DNA from: Ga0077548 sp035440445
GTDB lineage: Bacteria; Pseudomonadota; Alphaproteobacteria; Rhizobiales; Xanthobacteraceae
DNA: 64,000 bases
Reading direction: 5' to 3'
NCBI GenBank assembly: GCA_035440445.1
Contig: DAORMJ010000003.1
Location: forward strand, 62,001-126,000
Positions 50,256-59,616 of the stretch are shown piece after piece (the first letter of the stretch is position 1; every line of letters starts with the position of its first letter). The notes below the pieces were generated by a model, which saw only the letters and a list, made by a program, of their open reading frames with translations, did no database searches and had not been told where the DNA came from. A program made the translations under genes and the position numbers.

Positions 50256-51326
50256 ATGAGCATCCGGGACCCCATTCGCAGCTTTCCACCGCTCGCCATC
50301 GCCGCGCTCACGCTTCTGGCGGCGGCGTTGGGCGGCGGGCTGTTTGCTTATTTCGATCGGCCCGCGGCGTGGCTCGCCGGAGCGCTGGTTGCGGTGACGG
50401 CGCTCGCGCTCGCCGGTGTGCCGGTTTACGTGCCGGATGCGCTTCGCAAACTCATTTTCGTCGTGCTTGGGATTTCGCTCGGCGCTTCCGTGACGCCTGA
50501 GACCATCGCGGGAATCCGCACCTGGCCGATCACGCTGGCACTGCTCGCGCTATCGCTGCCGGTCACGATGGGCGGGGTGATGCTTTATCTCCGATACGTG
50601 TCGAAATGGAACCATCGCGAGACGCTCTATGCCAGCGCGCCGGGCGCGCTTTCGGCCGTGCTTGCCATGGCGGCGGATGCGAAAGCCGATATTCGCATGG
50701 TCGCCTTCGTGCAGACTGTTCGCGTATTCCTCCTGATCGCCGCCTTGCCGGGTCTCCTGCTTTCAGCGGGGCTTTCTGCATCGACCGGCGCCATTCCGCC
50801 GACCGCCGGGGTGCATGTTGCAACGCTCGCCGACACGTTGATCATGGTAGTCACCGGCGTAATCGCAGCGGTGATTGCCGAACGTTTGCGCGTGCCGGGG
50901 GGGCTCTTGATCGGTCCGATGATCGTGAACGGATTCCTTCATGGCGCGGGATATATCCAGGGAAACATTCCTTCGGTTCTGCTGTTGTCTTCCTTCGTCG
51001 TGCTCGGCGCTTTCACCGGAACGCGTTTCGCGGGGACGACGACTGCGATGATCCGCAAACTGCTGCTCGATTCGATCGGAGCCTTCGTTGTTGCGCTTGT
51101 GATCTGCGCCGGCTTTGCGATTCTGGCGGCGTGGCTTTCCGGCGAAAATCTCGCGAAAGTCATCATCGCTTTCGCGCCCGGCGGGCTCGAAGCGATGACA
51201 ATCCTTGCCTTCATGATCGGGCTTGATCCGGCGTTCGTCGGCGCACATCATCTCGTGCGCTTCATCCTGATTGCACTCTTGCTGCCGTTCGTTCCCCGAA
51301 GCCTGTTCGAGGATAGAGAGCGCTAG
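50256..51326 (+). CDS. AbrB-family (AbrB duplication) membrane protein (356 aa)
   Basis: Ten to eleven hydrophobic helices in two similar halves. LAGVPVYVPDALRKLIFVVLGISLGASVTPETI and LYASAPGALSAVLAMAADAKAD in the first half, and ALVICAGFAILAAWLSGENLAKVIIAFAPGGLEAMTILAFMIGLDPAFVGAHHLVR in the second, are characteristic of Pfam AbrB (PF05145). Despite the name it is a permease-like membrane protein, not a DNA-binding AbrB. Some homologues are annotated ammonia monooxygenase in error. Stop overlaps the convergent EAL gene by 4 bases. Confidence 0.87.
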   Translation: MSIRDPIRSFPPLAIAALTLLAAALGGGLFAYFDRPAAWLAGALVAVTALALAGVPVYVPDALRKLIFVVLGISLGASVTPETIAGIRTWPITLALLALSLPVTMGGVMLYLRYVSKWNHRETLYASAPGALSAVLAMAADAKADIRMVAFVQTVRVFLLIAALPGLLLSAGLSASTGAIPPTAGVHVATLADTLIMVVTGVIAAVIAERLRVPGGLLIGPMIVNGFLHGAGYIQGNIPSVLLLSSFVVLGAFTGTRFAGTTTAMIRKLLLDSIGAFVVALVICAGFAILAAWLSGENLAKVIIAFAPGGLEAMTILAFMIGLDPAFVGAHHLVRFILIALLLPFVPRSLFEDRER

Positions 51327-52540
51327 CTCCGTTCGAGCAGTGCGGAAAGCGTCTGGGGTTTACCGAAATAATAGCCCTGCGCTTTCTCGATCCCCAGCGC
51401 GCGCAACACCGCGACCTCCTCTTCGCTCTCCACGCCCTCGGCAACCACGACCGTTCCCGTGCGGATCGCGAAATTGGAAAGCGCTTCGATCATCGCGCTT
51501 CGCGTCGGGTCGGTATGCACGTTGCGGGTGAGACTGGTGTCAAACTTGATAATATCGGGGCGAAGCGCGAGCACGTGACGCAGGCTGGAATAGCCAGCGC
51601 CCGCATCGTCGATGGCGATCCGGATGCCGCGCTCGCGCAGCGGCGCGAGAGTATCGACGATCGTCGTGTAATTCTGAATCGGCACGTGCTCGGTGATTTC
51701 GATGATGATCCGCTTAGGATCAAAGCGGCCCAGCGCTTCGAGGACGTTTTCGGTGATAAGCGTGCCGGGCGAGATATTGATACTTACTGACAGCGGCCCC
51801 GGCAACGCGGCGCATTCCGCGAGTGCGCTTCGCGCCGCGATGAGTTCGAGTTGCGGCCCCATGCCAACATCGTGCGCGTCTGCGAACCATTGGTCGGGGC
51901 TGCGATAGGGTTCGCTCTTGAAGCGGGAAAGCGCCTCCACTGCGGCTGTCGTGGAGTCTTTCAACCGGACGATCGGTTGAAAAACGATCTGCGGTTCACC
52001 GCCTGCGATGGCAGCCTGAAGCGTTTCGATTTTCTGTTTGCGTTTGGCGTCAGCGAGCAGATCGGCAGTCAATTCTTCCGCGATGACATTTCCGAAGGTC
52101 CGCATCAGTCCGAGGTGGTCGTCGCCGAGCCATGGCTGCGGCTTGAAGCTGTAGCAGCACAGGGTGCCGAAGATCCGTTTGCCATCGAGCCGGATCGGCA
52201 CGCTCAAATGCGCGCCGATCGGGATTGCTGCAGTCGCCGGAATCGCTTGCGCGGCAGGCACGCCTGCAGTGTCAGGAATAAGTTCGGGAAGACGTCCCTC
52301 GACGACATGCCGGCAATAGCCTTCGGCCATCGGCACTTTGTCTCCGCGCCGCACGCCGGCATTGTCCGAGATCGCGTTGACGTTGCGAAAGATCCTGTTC
52401 GCTCCGAGAAACTCCGAAACGAAGGCGACGTCCATTTTCAGATAGGTTCGGATGGCAGCGAGAACGCGGTCGATGTTTTGGGTAATATGCGGTGAGACGA
52501 TCAGCGGTTCCCGGTCTTTGGCGATCTCAAGACCCTGCAT
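51323..52540 (-). CDS. GAF-EAL domain protein, putative c-di-GMP phosphodiesterase (405 aa)
   Basis: N-terminal GAF sensor (about 20-165) and C-terminal EAL domain (about 175-400). Active-site residues are present: EAL in VEALSRFK, Asn in SINISPGTL, Glu in IEITEH, DD in DDAGAGYSSLRH, Lys in IIKFD, and AEGVESEEE. So it is probably an active phosphodiesterase lowering c-di-GMP. ATG 52540 has GAGGAG 7 bases upstream, preferred over the frame start at 52636. No membrane segment. The 264 bases to tRNA-Thr hold no further gene I can support. Confidence 0.88.
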   Translation of the reverse strand: MQGLEIAKDREPLIVSPHITQNIDRVLAAIRTYLKMDVAFVSEFLGANRIFRNVNAISDNAGVRRGDKVPMAEGYCRHVVEGRLPELIPDTAGVPAAQAIPATAAIPIGAHLSVPIRLDGKRIFGTLCCYSFKPQPWLGDDHLGLMRTFGNVIAEELTADLLADAKRKQKIETLQAAIAGGEPQIVFQPIVRLKDSTTAAVEALSRFKSEPYRSPDQWFADAHDVGMGPQLELIAARSALAECAALPGPLSVSINISPGTLITENVLEALGRFDPKRIIIEITEHVPIQNYTTIVDTLAPLRERGIRIAIDDAGAGYSSLRHVLALRPDIIKFDTSLTRNVHTDPTRSAMIEALSNFAIRTGTVVVAEGVESEEEVAVLRALGIEKAQGYYFGKPQTLSALLERS

Positions 52541-52804
52541 ATCGGACTCCTCAGGCTTTGGATTGAAGCCGTAGCGATCACGATCCATCGTTCTGCAAAG
52601 CATCCGCGATTCGATGCTAGGCGGAACCCGGAGCATCGCTGTTTTTCGCCTGTGTCTGTAAGCACTTGATTACCGGCAGGTACGCAACCGGCGCATTCGC
52701 TATGCGCAAGGTTATAAAAGCGTTGGAAACGGTAACCTGATCCGGCCGCGCCGTCTGTCCTGTGCCGGACGGTGCGGTTGTGCGCTTACGATGTTACGGA
52801 AAAC

Positions 52805-52879
<75 letters not shown>

Positions 52880-52996
52880 CAACCGTCAAATAGCGGGGGC
52901 GAACCGAACCGCGCCGCGCGGGCAGGGTTTGCCATAGGGGTCCGGTCCTAGCAAGCAAAGCTTGAAAGGCGCCAGTCGCCGCGATACCGCACAGAA

Positions 52997-53167
52997 ATGA
53001 ACAAAAAGCTGACCCCGGCCGAGGCCGAAAAGGCGGCCCGGCTCGCCGCGGCACTCCGCGAAAACCTCAAGCGCCGCAAGGCGCAGGCCCGCGCGCGGGC
53101 TGAAAAGCCTGCAAACGCGACGGAAAGCCCTGATTTGACGGAACCCGGGCTCCGCGAGGAGGGCTGA
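52997..53167 (+). CDS. small basic protein (56 aa) upstream of murA
   Basis: MNKKLTPAEAEKAARLAAAL is followed by an Arg/Lys-rich helix (RENLKRRKAQARARAEK) and a polar tail. Conserved short Ala/Arg-helix proteins upstream of murA are familiar in rhizobial genomes (from memory). The gene is separated from murA by 101 bases. Function unknown; nucleic acid or membrane-surface contact is possible. Confidence 0.7.
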   Translation: MNKKLTPAEAEKAARLAAALRENLKRRKAQARARAEKPANATESPDLTEPGLREEG

Positions 53168-53268
53168 CCGGCCTCCCGCGCGGTCTTTGCGCCATTGTTT
53201 CGGCGAGTCGCGTCGGCTAGGAACGTCCGATCACACAGGAATCGGCGCCTGCGCCGAAGGAGCAGAGA

Positions 53269-54558
53269 TTGGACCGCATCCGGATCCAAGGCGGCCGCGC
53301 CCTGAACGGCACGATCCCCATTTCCGGCGCGAAGAACGCCGCGCTGCCTTTGATGATCGCGAGCCTGCTTAGCGAGGAAAAGCTCATCCTCGATAACGTG
53401 CCGCGCCTCGCCGACGTCGGCCTGCTGCAATACATCCTCGGCAATCACGGCGTGGATATCATGGTCTCCGGCAAGCGCGCCGGCGACGAGGAACACGCCG
53501 GGCAGAGCTTCGAGCTTTGCGCGAAAAATATCGTCGACACCACCGCGCCCTATCATCTGGTCTCGAAGATGCGTGCGAGCTTCTGGGTGATCGGGCCGCT
53601 CCTCGCGCGCATGGGGCAGGCGAAGGTCTCGCTGCCCGGTGGCTGCGCCATCGGAACGCGGCCCGTGGACTTCCACCTCGACGCGCTGCGCGCGCTGGGC
53701 GCGCAAATCGAGATCGAGGAGGGCTATGTCATCACGCAGGCCAAAGCAGGCCTGCGTGGCGCCAAGATTTCCTTCCCGAAAGTCTCCGTCGGCGCGACCC
53801 ACACGGCACTCCTGGCCGCGTCGCTCGCGCGGGGCGAAACGCTGATCGAAAACGCGGCCTGCGAGCCCGAAGTGCTCGACGTTGCCAATTGCCTGATCGC
53901 GATGGGCGCGAAGATCGAGGGCGCAGGCACGTCCACGATCCATATTCAGGGCGCCGAAAAGCTGCACGGCGCGCGGCATTCGGTGCTGCCCGACCGGATC
54001 GAAACCGGCACCTACGCCATGGCGGTGGCCATGACCGGTGGCGACGTGATGCTGGCGGGTGCCCGCGAGGATCTTTTGATCTCCGCGCTCGATGTGCTGC
54101 GCAAAACCGGCACCAAAATCGCGGTCACGAACGAGGGTCTGCGCGTCTCGCGCAATGGTGCGGGGATTGCGCCGGTGGATGTCACGACGGAGCCGTTCCC
54201 GGGCTTTCCTACCGACCTGCAGGCGCAGTTCATGGCGCTGATGACGCGGGCCCGCGGAACCTCGCACATCCGCGAAACCATCTTCGAAAACCGCTTCATG
54301 CACGTGCAGGAGCTGGCGCGGTTGGGCGCGAAGATTTCGCTCGATGGCGATGTCGCGACGGTCGAAGGTGTCGAGCGCCTCAAGGGTGCGCCGGTCATGG
54401 CGACCGATCTGCGCGCCTCGGTTTCCCTTGTGATCGCGGGACTTGCGGCCGAAGGCGAGACCACGGTCCACCGCGTCTATCACCTCGACCGCGGCTTCGA
54501 GCGGCTGGAGCAGAAACTGGTCCGCTGCGGCGCCTTGATCGAGCGCGTCTCGGCGTAA
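53269..54558 (+). CDS. murA: UDP-N-acetylglucosamine 1-carboxyvinyltransferase MurA
   Basis: First committed step of peptidoglycan synthesis: transfers enolpyruvate from PEP to UDP-GlcNAc in the cytoplasm. SGAKNAALPLMIASLL (Lys22-Asn23 type motif), catalytic Cys in PGGCAIGTRPVDFHL, IETGTYAMA, and LRASVSLVIAGLAAEGETTV. 429 residues, normal. TTG start at 53269 with AAGGAG 5-6 bases before it. Gene order murA-DUF2948-hisD is a typical rhizobial block. Confidence 0.97.
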   Translation: MDRIRIQGGRALNGTIPISGAKNAALPLMIASLLSEEKLILDNVPRLADVGLLQYILGNHGVDIMVSGKRAGDEEHAGQSFELCAKNIVDTTAPYHLVSKMRASFWVIGPLLARMGQAKVSLPGGCAIGTRPVDFHLDALRALGAQIEIEEGYVITQAKAGLRGAKISFPKVSVGATHTALLAASLARGETLIENAACEPEVLDVANCLIAMGAKIEGAGTSTIHIQGAEKLHGARHSVLPDRIETGTYAMAVAMTGGDVMLAGAREDLLISALDVLRKTGTKIAVTNEGLRVSRNGAGIAPVDVTTEPFPGFPTDLQAQFMALMTRARGTSHIRETIFENRFMHVQELARLGAKISLDGDVATVEGVERLKGAPVMATDLRASVSLVIAGLAAEGETTVHRVYHLDRGFERLEQKLVRCGALIERVSA

Positions 54559-54635
54559 TCAGGCTATAGTCGCGTCCTTGCGAGACACATCCCGCGGCTG
54601 GTATCTCCGCGGGAACCACAAGGCGAAACAGCGCA

Positions 54636-55073
54636 ATGCCCGGCGACAGTGCACTCTTGAAACTGGTTGCGATGGAGAGCGAAGACCTCGCCATCATTTC
54701 CGCGCATCTGCAGGATGCCGTCGCCCGGGTCGGCGAAATGGCCTACCTGCCGGCAGAGAAGCGCTTCGCCATGGTTGTGAACCGCTTCGACTGGATTGCC
54801 GCGAGCGAGCAGGAAAAAGCGCTGCGCCGCCGCGCCGGCTTGCATTTCGAGCGCGTGCTCTCGGCGCGCACCCGCAATCTCGACCTCACGGACGAAAAGG
54901 CGGTGGTGAACCTGCTTGCCGTGGAATTCACCGAGCGCGATGCTCCGTCCGGCACCATCACGCTTTATTTTTCGGGCGATGCCGCCGTGCAGCTCGAAGT
55001 AGAGTGCATCGAAATGGCCATGCGCGATCTCGGGCCCGAATGGGCAGCGAAACAGCGCCCGCAACACGACTGA
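54636..55073 (+). CDS. DUF2948 family protein (145 aa)
   Basis: LLKLVAMESEDLAIISAHLQDAVARVGEMAYLPAEKRFAMVVNRFDW is the DUF2948 signature; the C-terminal half has an EFTERDAPSGTITLYFSGDAAVQLEVECIEMAM beta/alpha unit. Conserved and unknown. It lies between murA and hisD and is probably co-transcribed with hisD (11 bases). Confidence 0.92.
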   Translation: MPGDSALLKLVAMESEDLAIISAHLQDAVARVGEMAYLPAEKRFAMVVNRFDWIAASEQEKALRRRAGLHFERVLSARTRNLDLTDEKAVVNLLAVEFTERDAPSGTITLYFSGDAAVQLEVECIEMAMRDLGPEWAAKQRPQHD

Positions 55074-55084
55074 AAAGCCGCCTC

Positions 55085-56380
55085 ATGCCCATCATTCTGG
55101 ATACCAGCGCGGCAGGCTTCGCGGCTCAGTTCGAAGCGTTCCTCGGCTCCAAGCGCGAAGTCTCGGAAGACGTCGATGCCGCGGCGCGCGAAATCCTGCG
55201 CGGCGTGGAGGCGCGCGGCGACGAAGCGCTGATCGAATACTCGAAGAAATTCGACCGCGTGGATCTCACGCCGCAGACGATCCGTATCTCTGCGCAGGAA
55301 ATCGATGCCGCCTTTGAGAAGGCGGACCGAAAAACCGTCGAAGCGCTGCGATTCGCCAAGGACCGTATCGAGTCTCATCACCGCAAGCAGGTGCCGCAGG
55401 ACCAGCGCTATATTGATCCGCTCGGGGTTGAGCTTGGCTATCGCTGGAGCGCGCTGGAAAGCGTCGGGATCTATGTGCCGGGCGGGAAGGCGGCCTATCC
55501 GTCTTCGGTGCTGATGAATGCGGTGCCGGCGGTGGTCGCGGGCGTTCCGCGCATCTCCATGTGCGTGCCCGCACCCGATGGCGCGATCAATCCGCTCGTG
55601 CTGATCGCCGCGAAACTCGCGGGGGTGACGGAGATTTACCGCGTTGGCGGGGCACAAGCGATCGCGGCACTCGCTTACGGCACGCATATGATTGCGCCGG
55701 TCGCGAAGATCGTCGGTCCCGGCAATGCGTATGTCGCTGCCGCGAAGCGCCTCGTATTCGGCCGTGTCGGCATCGATATGGTCGCCGGGCCTTCCGAGGT
55801 GCTGGTGATTGCCGACGGTGACGCCAACCCGGACTGGATCGCCGCCGATCTTCTGGCGCAGGCAGAACACGACGAAGCCGCCCAGTCGATCCTGATGACC
55901 GACAGCCGCGCGCTCGCGGATGAAGTACAGAAGGCCGTGCAGTCGCAGTTAAAGACGCTGCCGCGCGAAAAAATTGCTGCCGAGAGCTGGAAGAATTTCG
56001 GCGCTGTGATTGTTCTGAAAAATCTCGCGGAAGCCCCGGCGCTCGCCGACCGCATCGCCGCCGAGCATCTTGAACTGCTGGTCGCCGAGCCGGAAAGCCT
56101 GATGGCGCGGATTCGCAATGCCGGCGCTTTCTTCATAGGCCAATATACGCCGGAAGCGATCGGCGATTACGTAGGCGGCTCGAACCACGTGCTGCCGACT
56201 GCGCGCGCCGCGCGCTATGCGTCGGGTCTTGGCGTGCTCGATTTCATGAAGCGCTCCTCGGTCCTGAAGCTGGCAGCCGAGCAGCTTCATGCGCTCGGGG
56301 GCGCGGCCATGACGCTCGGTGAGGCGGAAGGTCTTACGGCCCACGCGCGCTCGATCTCCATTCGTCTCAATCGCGGCTGA
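55085..56380 (+). CDS. hisD: histidinol dehydrogenase
   Basis: Last enzyme of histidine synthesis: oxidises L-histidinol to histidine with two NAD and Zn. GIYVPGGKAAYPSSVLMNAVPAVVAGV, VAGPSEVLVIADGDANPDWIAADLLAQAEHD (zinc ligands in AQAEHD), GGSNHVLPTARAAR, and final HARSISIR. 431 residues from ATG 55085; the frame upstream to 54578 overlaps the DUF2948 gene and is not coding. Confidence 0.96.
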   Translation: MPIILDTSAAGFAAQFEAFLGSKREVSEDVDAAAREILRGVEARGDEALIEYSKKFDRVDLTPQTIRISAQEIDAAFEKADRKTVEALRFAKDRIESHHRKQVPQDQRYIDPLGVELGYRWSALESVGIYVPGGKAAYPSSVLMNAVPAVVAGVPRISMCVPAPDGAINPLVLIAAKLAGVTEIYRVGGAQAIAALAYGTHMIAPVAKIVGPGNAYVAAAKRLVFGRVGIDMVAGPSEVLVIADGDANPDWIAADLLAQAEHDEAAQSILMTDSRALADEVQKAVQSQLKTLPREKIAAESWKNFGAVIVLKNLAEAPALADRIAAEHLELLVAEPESLMARIRNAGAFFIGQYTPEAIGDYVGGSNHVLPTARAARYASGLGVLDFMKRSSVLKLAAEQLHALGGAAMTLGEAEGLTAHARSISIRLNRG

Positions 56381-56392
56381 ACGGACCGTCGC

Positions 56393-56878
56393 ATGACCGC
56401 AAATGCCGATCCAAAAAAGCGGCTCATCTCGGTTAAGCTCGACGAGCAATCGATCGGCCGTTCCAATCCGGACGTCGAGCACGAGCGCGCGATCGCGATC
56501 TATGATCTGATCGAAAGCAATCATTTCGAGCCGAAGGGCGACGAAGGCGGCCCTTACGCGCTCAAGATTTCGCTTTCCGAGCAGCGCCTCGTGCTTGCGA
56601 TCGCGCGCGAGACCGGCGAGGAAGTCATTACCCATCTCTTGTCGCTGACTCCGCTCCGCAAAGTCGTTCGCGACTACTTCATGATCTGCGATTCGTATTA
56701 CGCTGCGATCAAGACGGAGACCCCCCAGCGGATCGAAGCCATCGACATGGGCCGCCGCGGGCTTCACGACGAGGGCTCGCGCATTCTGACCGAACGCCTC
56801 AAAGACAAGATCAACGTCGATTTCGACACCGCGCGGCGGCTCTTTACGTTGATCTGCGCGCTGCACTGGAAGGGCTGA
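56393..56878 (+). CDS. UPF0262 family protein (161 aa)
   Basis: KRLISVKLDEQSIGRSNPDVEHERAIAIYDLIESN, then FEPKGDEGGPYALKISLSEQRLVLAI and YFMICDSYYAAIKTETPQRIEAIDMGRRGLHDEGS, all invariant in the family. Always between hisD and a low-molecular-weight phosphatase in rhizobia, as here (12 and 6 bases). Function unknown. Confidence 0.95.
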   Translation: MTANADPKKRLISVKLDEQSIGRSNPDVEHERAIAIYDLIESNHFEPKGDEGGPYALKISLSEQRLVLAIARETGEEVITHLLSLTPLRKVVRDYFMICDSYYAAIKTETPQRIEAIDMGRRGLHDEGSRILTERLKDKINVDFDTARRLFTLICALHWKG

Positions 56879-56884
56879 CGCCCG

Positions 56885-57340
56885 ATGGCGGAAGATGCCG
56901 GCCAGCAGCGCCCGCAAGCGGTGCTCTTCCTGTGCGGGCAGAATTCGATCCGCTCGCCCATGGCGGCGGCGATCGCACGGCACTATTTCGGCAAGTCGAT
57001 CTATGTCGCATCCGCCGGGGTGCGAAAAGGCGAGGCGGATCCCTTCGTCGCCGCGGTCATGGATGAGATCGGGATCGACATCTCGCGCCACCGGCCGATG
57101 ACGGTCGAGGAGCGCGAGGATGACGAGGGGCTGAATTTCGATCTGGCCATCAGCCTCTCGCCGCAGGCGCATCACCGCGCGCTCGAACTGACCCGCAAAC
57201 TGCCGATCGAGGTCGAATACTGGCCGACTGCGGACCCGACGATTGCCGAAGGCAGCCGCGAGCAGAAGCTGGACGCCTACAGGCGCGTGCGCGACGAACT
57301 CACACGCAAGATCAAGCAGCGATTTGCTGCGAACGGCTAG
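56885..57340 (+). CDS. low-molecular-weight phosphotyrosine phosphatase family protein (151 aa)
   Basis: P-loop C-G-Q-N-S-I-R-S (VLFLCGQNSIRSPMAAA) with catalytic Cys and Arg, and late Asp in WPTADPT. Family members are protein tyrosine phosphatases or arsenate reductases. Operon with UPF0262. In related genomes infA follows this gene; here maf follows after an 86-base gap without infA. Confidence 0.9.
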   Translation: MAEDAGQQRPQAVLFLCGQNSIRSPMAAAIARHYFGKSIYVASAGVRKGEADPFVAAVMDEIGIDISRHRPMTVEEREDDEGLNFDLAISLSPQAHHRALELTRKLPIEVEYWPTADPTIAEGSREQKLDAYRRVRDELTRKIKQRFAANG

Positions 57341-57426
57341 GAATAGCCGGACAGTTCCTTTCCGGGCGCTTTTCCGCTAGGGGTCCGCCCGGCTATGCTC
57401 CCAAAAAGCCAAGAAGAACGCCCCGC

Positions 57427-58050
57427 ATGTACGAGCGCCCCAAGATTGTCCTGGCTTCCGGTTCGCCGCGGCGGCTCTCGCTCCTCGGCCAGATCGGGCT
57501 CGAGCCTGATGCCTTGATGCCGGCGGAGGTCGATGAGACCCCGGAGCGCGGCGAGCTTCCGCGCACGCTGGCCCAGCGCCTGGCGCGCGAGAAGGCCGAG
57601 AAGGTCAGGGGGGCGGTCCGCGACGACGAGAAACTCAAAGCCGCCTATATCGTCGGCGCCGATACGGTCGTCGCGGTGGGGCGGAGAATTTTACCGAAGC
57701 CCGATCTCGTCGAAGAGGCTGCCGCGTGCCTGCGGCTGCTCTCGGGGCGCACGCATCGCGTCTATACCGGTATCTGCATCGTCACGCCGAAGAACGCTGT
57801 AAAGGCGCGGCTTGTCGAAACGCGTGTGCGCTTCAAGCGGCTCTCCTCGCTCGATATCGATTCCTATCTCGATTCCGGTGAGTGGCGCGGCAAGGCCGGC
57901 GGCTACGCGATCCAGGGGCTCGCCGGCAGCTTCGTGGTGAAGCTTGTGGGCTCTTACACGAACGTCGTTGGCATGCCGCTGTATGAAACAGCGGCGATGC
58001 TCGGAGGCGACGGGTTTCCGATCCACCAGAATTGGGCGAAGCCGGATTAG
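57427..58050 (+). CDS. maf: Maf-like nucleoside triphosphate pyrophosphatase (207 aa)
   Basis: ILASGSPRRLSLLGQIG-type N-terminus (VLASGSPRRLSLL), VDETPERGELP, AYIVGADTVVAVGRRIL, LSGRTHRVYTGI, GYAIQGLAGSFV and VGSYTNVVGMPLYETAAML. Maf proteins hydrolyse dTTP/UTP and modified nucleotides and help restrain division. ATG 57427. Usually followed by yacG; here two genes intervene. Confidence 0.95.
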   Translation: MYERPKIVLASGSPRRLSLLGQIGLEPDALMPAEVDETPERGELPRTLAQRLAREKAEKVRGAVRDDEKLKAAYIVGADTVVAVGRRILPKPDLVEEAAACLRLLSGRTHRVYTGICIVTPKNAVKARLVETRVRFKRLSSLDIDSYLDSGEWRGKAGGYAIQGLAGSFVVKLVGSYTNVVGMPLYETAAMLGGDGFPIHQNWAKPD

Positions 58051-58098
58051 CACCGTGAACGCGACATTCGCGAACCATTGCAGAGCGGGAACACGAGG

Positions 58099-59616
58099 AT
58101 GAATCTCGCGCATTGGCTCGCACGGGCAGGATGCGCGCATCCGGATGCGCCGGCGGTCGGCTTTGGCGCGAAGACGGTTTACGACTATCGCACGCTTTCG
58201 CTGCGTGCCGCGAAACTCGCCGGCGGCCTGCTTTCGCTTGGCATGACCCGCGGCGACCGCGTCGCCATCATTTCCAAGAACCAGCCTGACTATGTCGCGA
58301 TCATGTTCGGCATCATGCACGCCGGTCTTTCCTCTGTGCCGGCCAATGCCAAACTGCATGGCGCCGAACTTGGCTACATCCTCGAACATTCCGGGGCGCG
58401 GGTTTGCTTCGTGTCGGAGGACATGGAAAGCGAAGTGGCAGCGCATGCGCCGAAATCGCTCGAGCGCATGATCCGCATCAAAGGCACGGACTACGAGCGG
58501 CTTTTGCAGGCCGATCCGGTACCGGTCGCCGACGTTGGCGGCGAGCATCTAGCTTGGCTCTTTTACACATCCGGCACGACCGGGCGGCCCAAGGGCGCGA
58601 TGCTCACGCAGCGCAATCTCAACTGGGCCGCGCACGCCTATCTGACCGAAGTCGATGAGACGAATCTTGGCGATCCGATTTTGCATGCCGCACCCATGAG
58701 CCATGGCTCGGGCATGTATATCCTGCCGCATATCGCTAAGGCTGGCGTGAACATCGTGCCGGAGTCGGGCGCCTTCGATCCCGAAGAGATTTTTGCGCTG
58801 ATCGATCGATGGCCGCGGCTTTCGATGTTTGCCGCACCCACCATGATCAAGCGTCTGGTCGATAGCAGTGCGGATTGTAACGCGGAGAATATCCGCACCT
58901 TCGTCTGGGGCGGCGCCCCGATGTATGTCGAGGACGTACGCCGCGCGCTCGATCGCTTCGGTCCGCGTCTCGCGCAGATTTATGGTCAGGGCGAAAGCCC
59001 GATGACGATCACGAAGTTATCGAAAGCGGAAGTCGCCGATAGCGCGCATCCGCGCTGGCTGGAGCGCATCGGTTCGGCGGGCACGCCTTATGCCTGTCTC
59101 GAAGTGCGCGTTGCGGATGAGCAAGACAATGCACTGCCAGTTGGGGAAATCGGCGAAATCCTCTGCCGTGGCGATATCGTCATGGCGGGCTATTGGAAGA
59201 ACGAAGAGGCAAGCACAAAAACACTCGCGAATGGCTGGTTGCATACCGGCGATGTCGGTGCCTTCGATGCGGACGGCTATCTGACGCTGAAAGACCGCTC
59301 AAAGGACATGATCATCTCTGGCGGTAGCAATATTTATCCGCGAGAAGTGGAAGAGATCCTGCTCAGGCACGAGAAAGTACGTGAGGTTTCCGTGATCGGC
59401 CGGCCCGACGCGGAATGGGGCGAGATCGTCGTCGCTTATGTGGTGGGCGAGGTCGGCGAAAAAGAGCTCGATGCCTTGTGCCTCTCGGCGATCGCGCGTT
59501 TCAAGCGTCCGAAAGAATATGTTTTTGTCGATGCCCTGCCGAAGAACAACTACGGCAAAATTCTGAAAACAGAACTGCGCGAATGCGATGCAGCGAAAGG
59601 AAAGCAACATGGCTGA
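58099..59616 (+). CDS. AMP-dependent acyl-CoA synthetase/ligase (505 aa)
   Basis: ANL superfamily: A3 motif LFYTSGTTGRPKGAMLTQRN near 155, A5 IYGQGESPMTITKL, A7 GWLHTGDVGAFDADGYLTLKDRSKDMIISGG and A10 Lys in NNYGKILKTELRE. It activates a carboxylic acid to its CoA thioester via acyl-AMP; substrate unknown. ATG 58099 chosen by ribosome-binding context over 58078. Overlaps the SDR gene by 8 bases, so both enzymes likely act in one degradation pathway. Inserted between maf and yacG. Confidence 0.9.
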   Translation: MNLAHWLARAGCAHPDAPAVGFGAKTVYDYRTLSLRAAKLAGGLLSLGMTRGDRVAIISKNQPDYVAIMFGIMHAGLSSVPANAKLHGAELGYILEHSGARVCFVSEDMESEVAAHAPKSLERMIRIKGTDYERLLQADPVPVADVGGEHLAWLFYTSGTTGRPKGAMLTQRNLNWAAHAYLTEVDETNLGDPILHAAPMSHGSGMYILPHIAKAGVNIVPESGAFDPEEIFALIDRWPRLSMFAAPTMIKRLVDSSADCNAENIRTFVWGGAPMYVEDVRRALDRFGPRLAQIYGQGESPMTITKLSKAEVADSAHPRWLERIGSAGTPYACLEVRVADEQDNALPVGEIGEILCRGDIVMAGYWKNEEASTKTLANGWLHTGDVGAFDADGYLTLKDRSKDMIISGGSNIYPREVEEILLRHEKVREVSVIGRPDAEWGEIVVAYVVGEVGEKELDALCLSAIARFKRPKEYVFVDALPKNNYGKILKTELRECDAAKGKQHG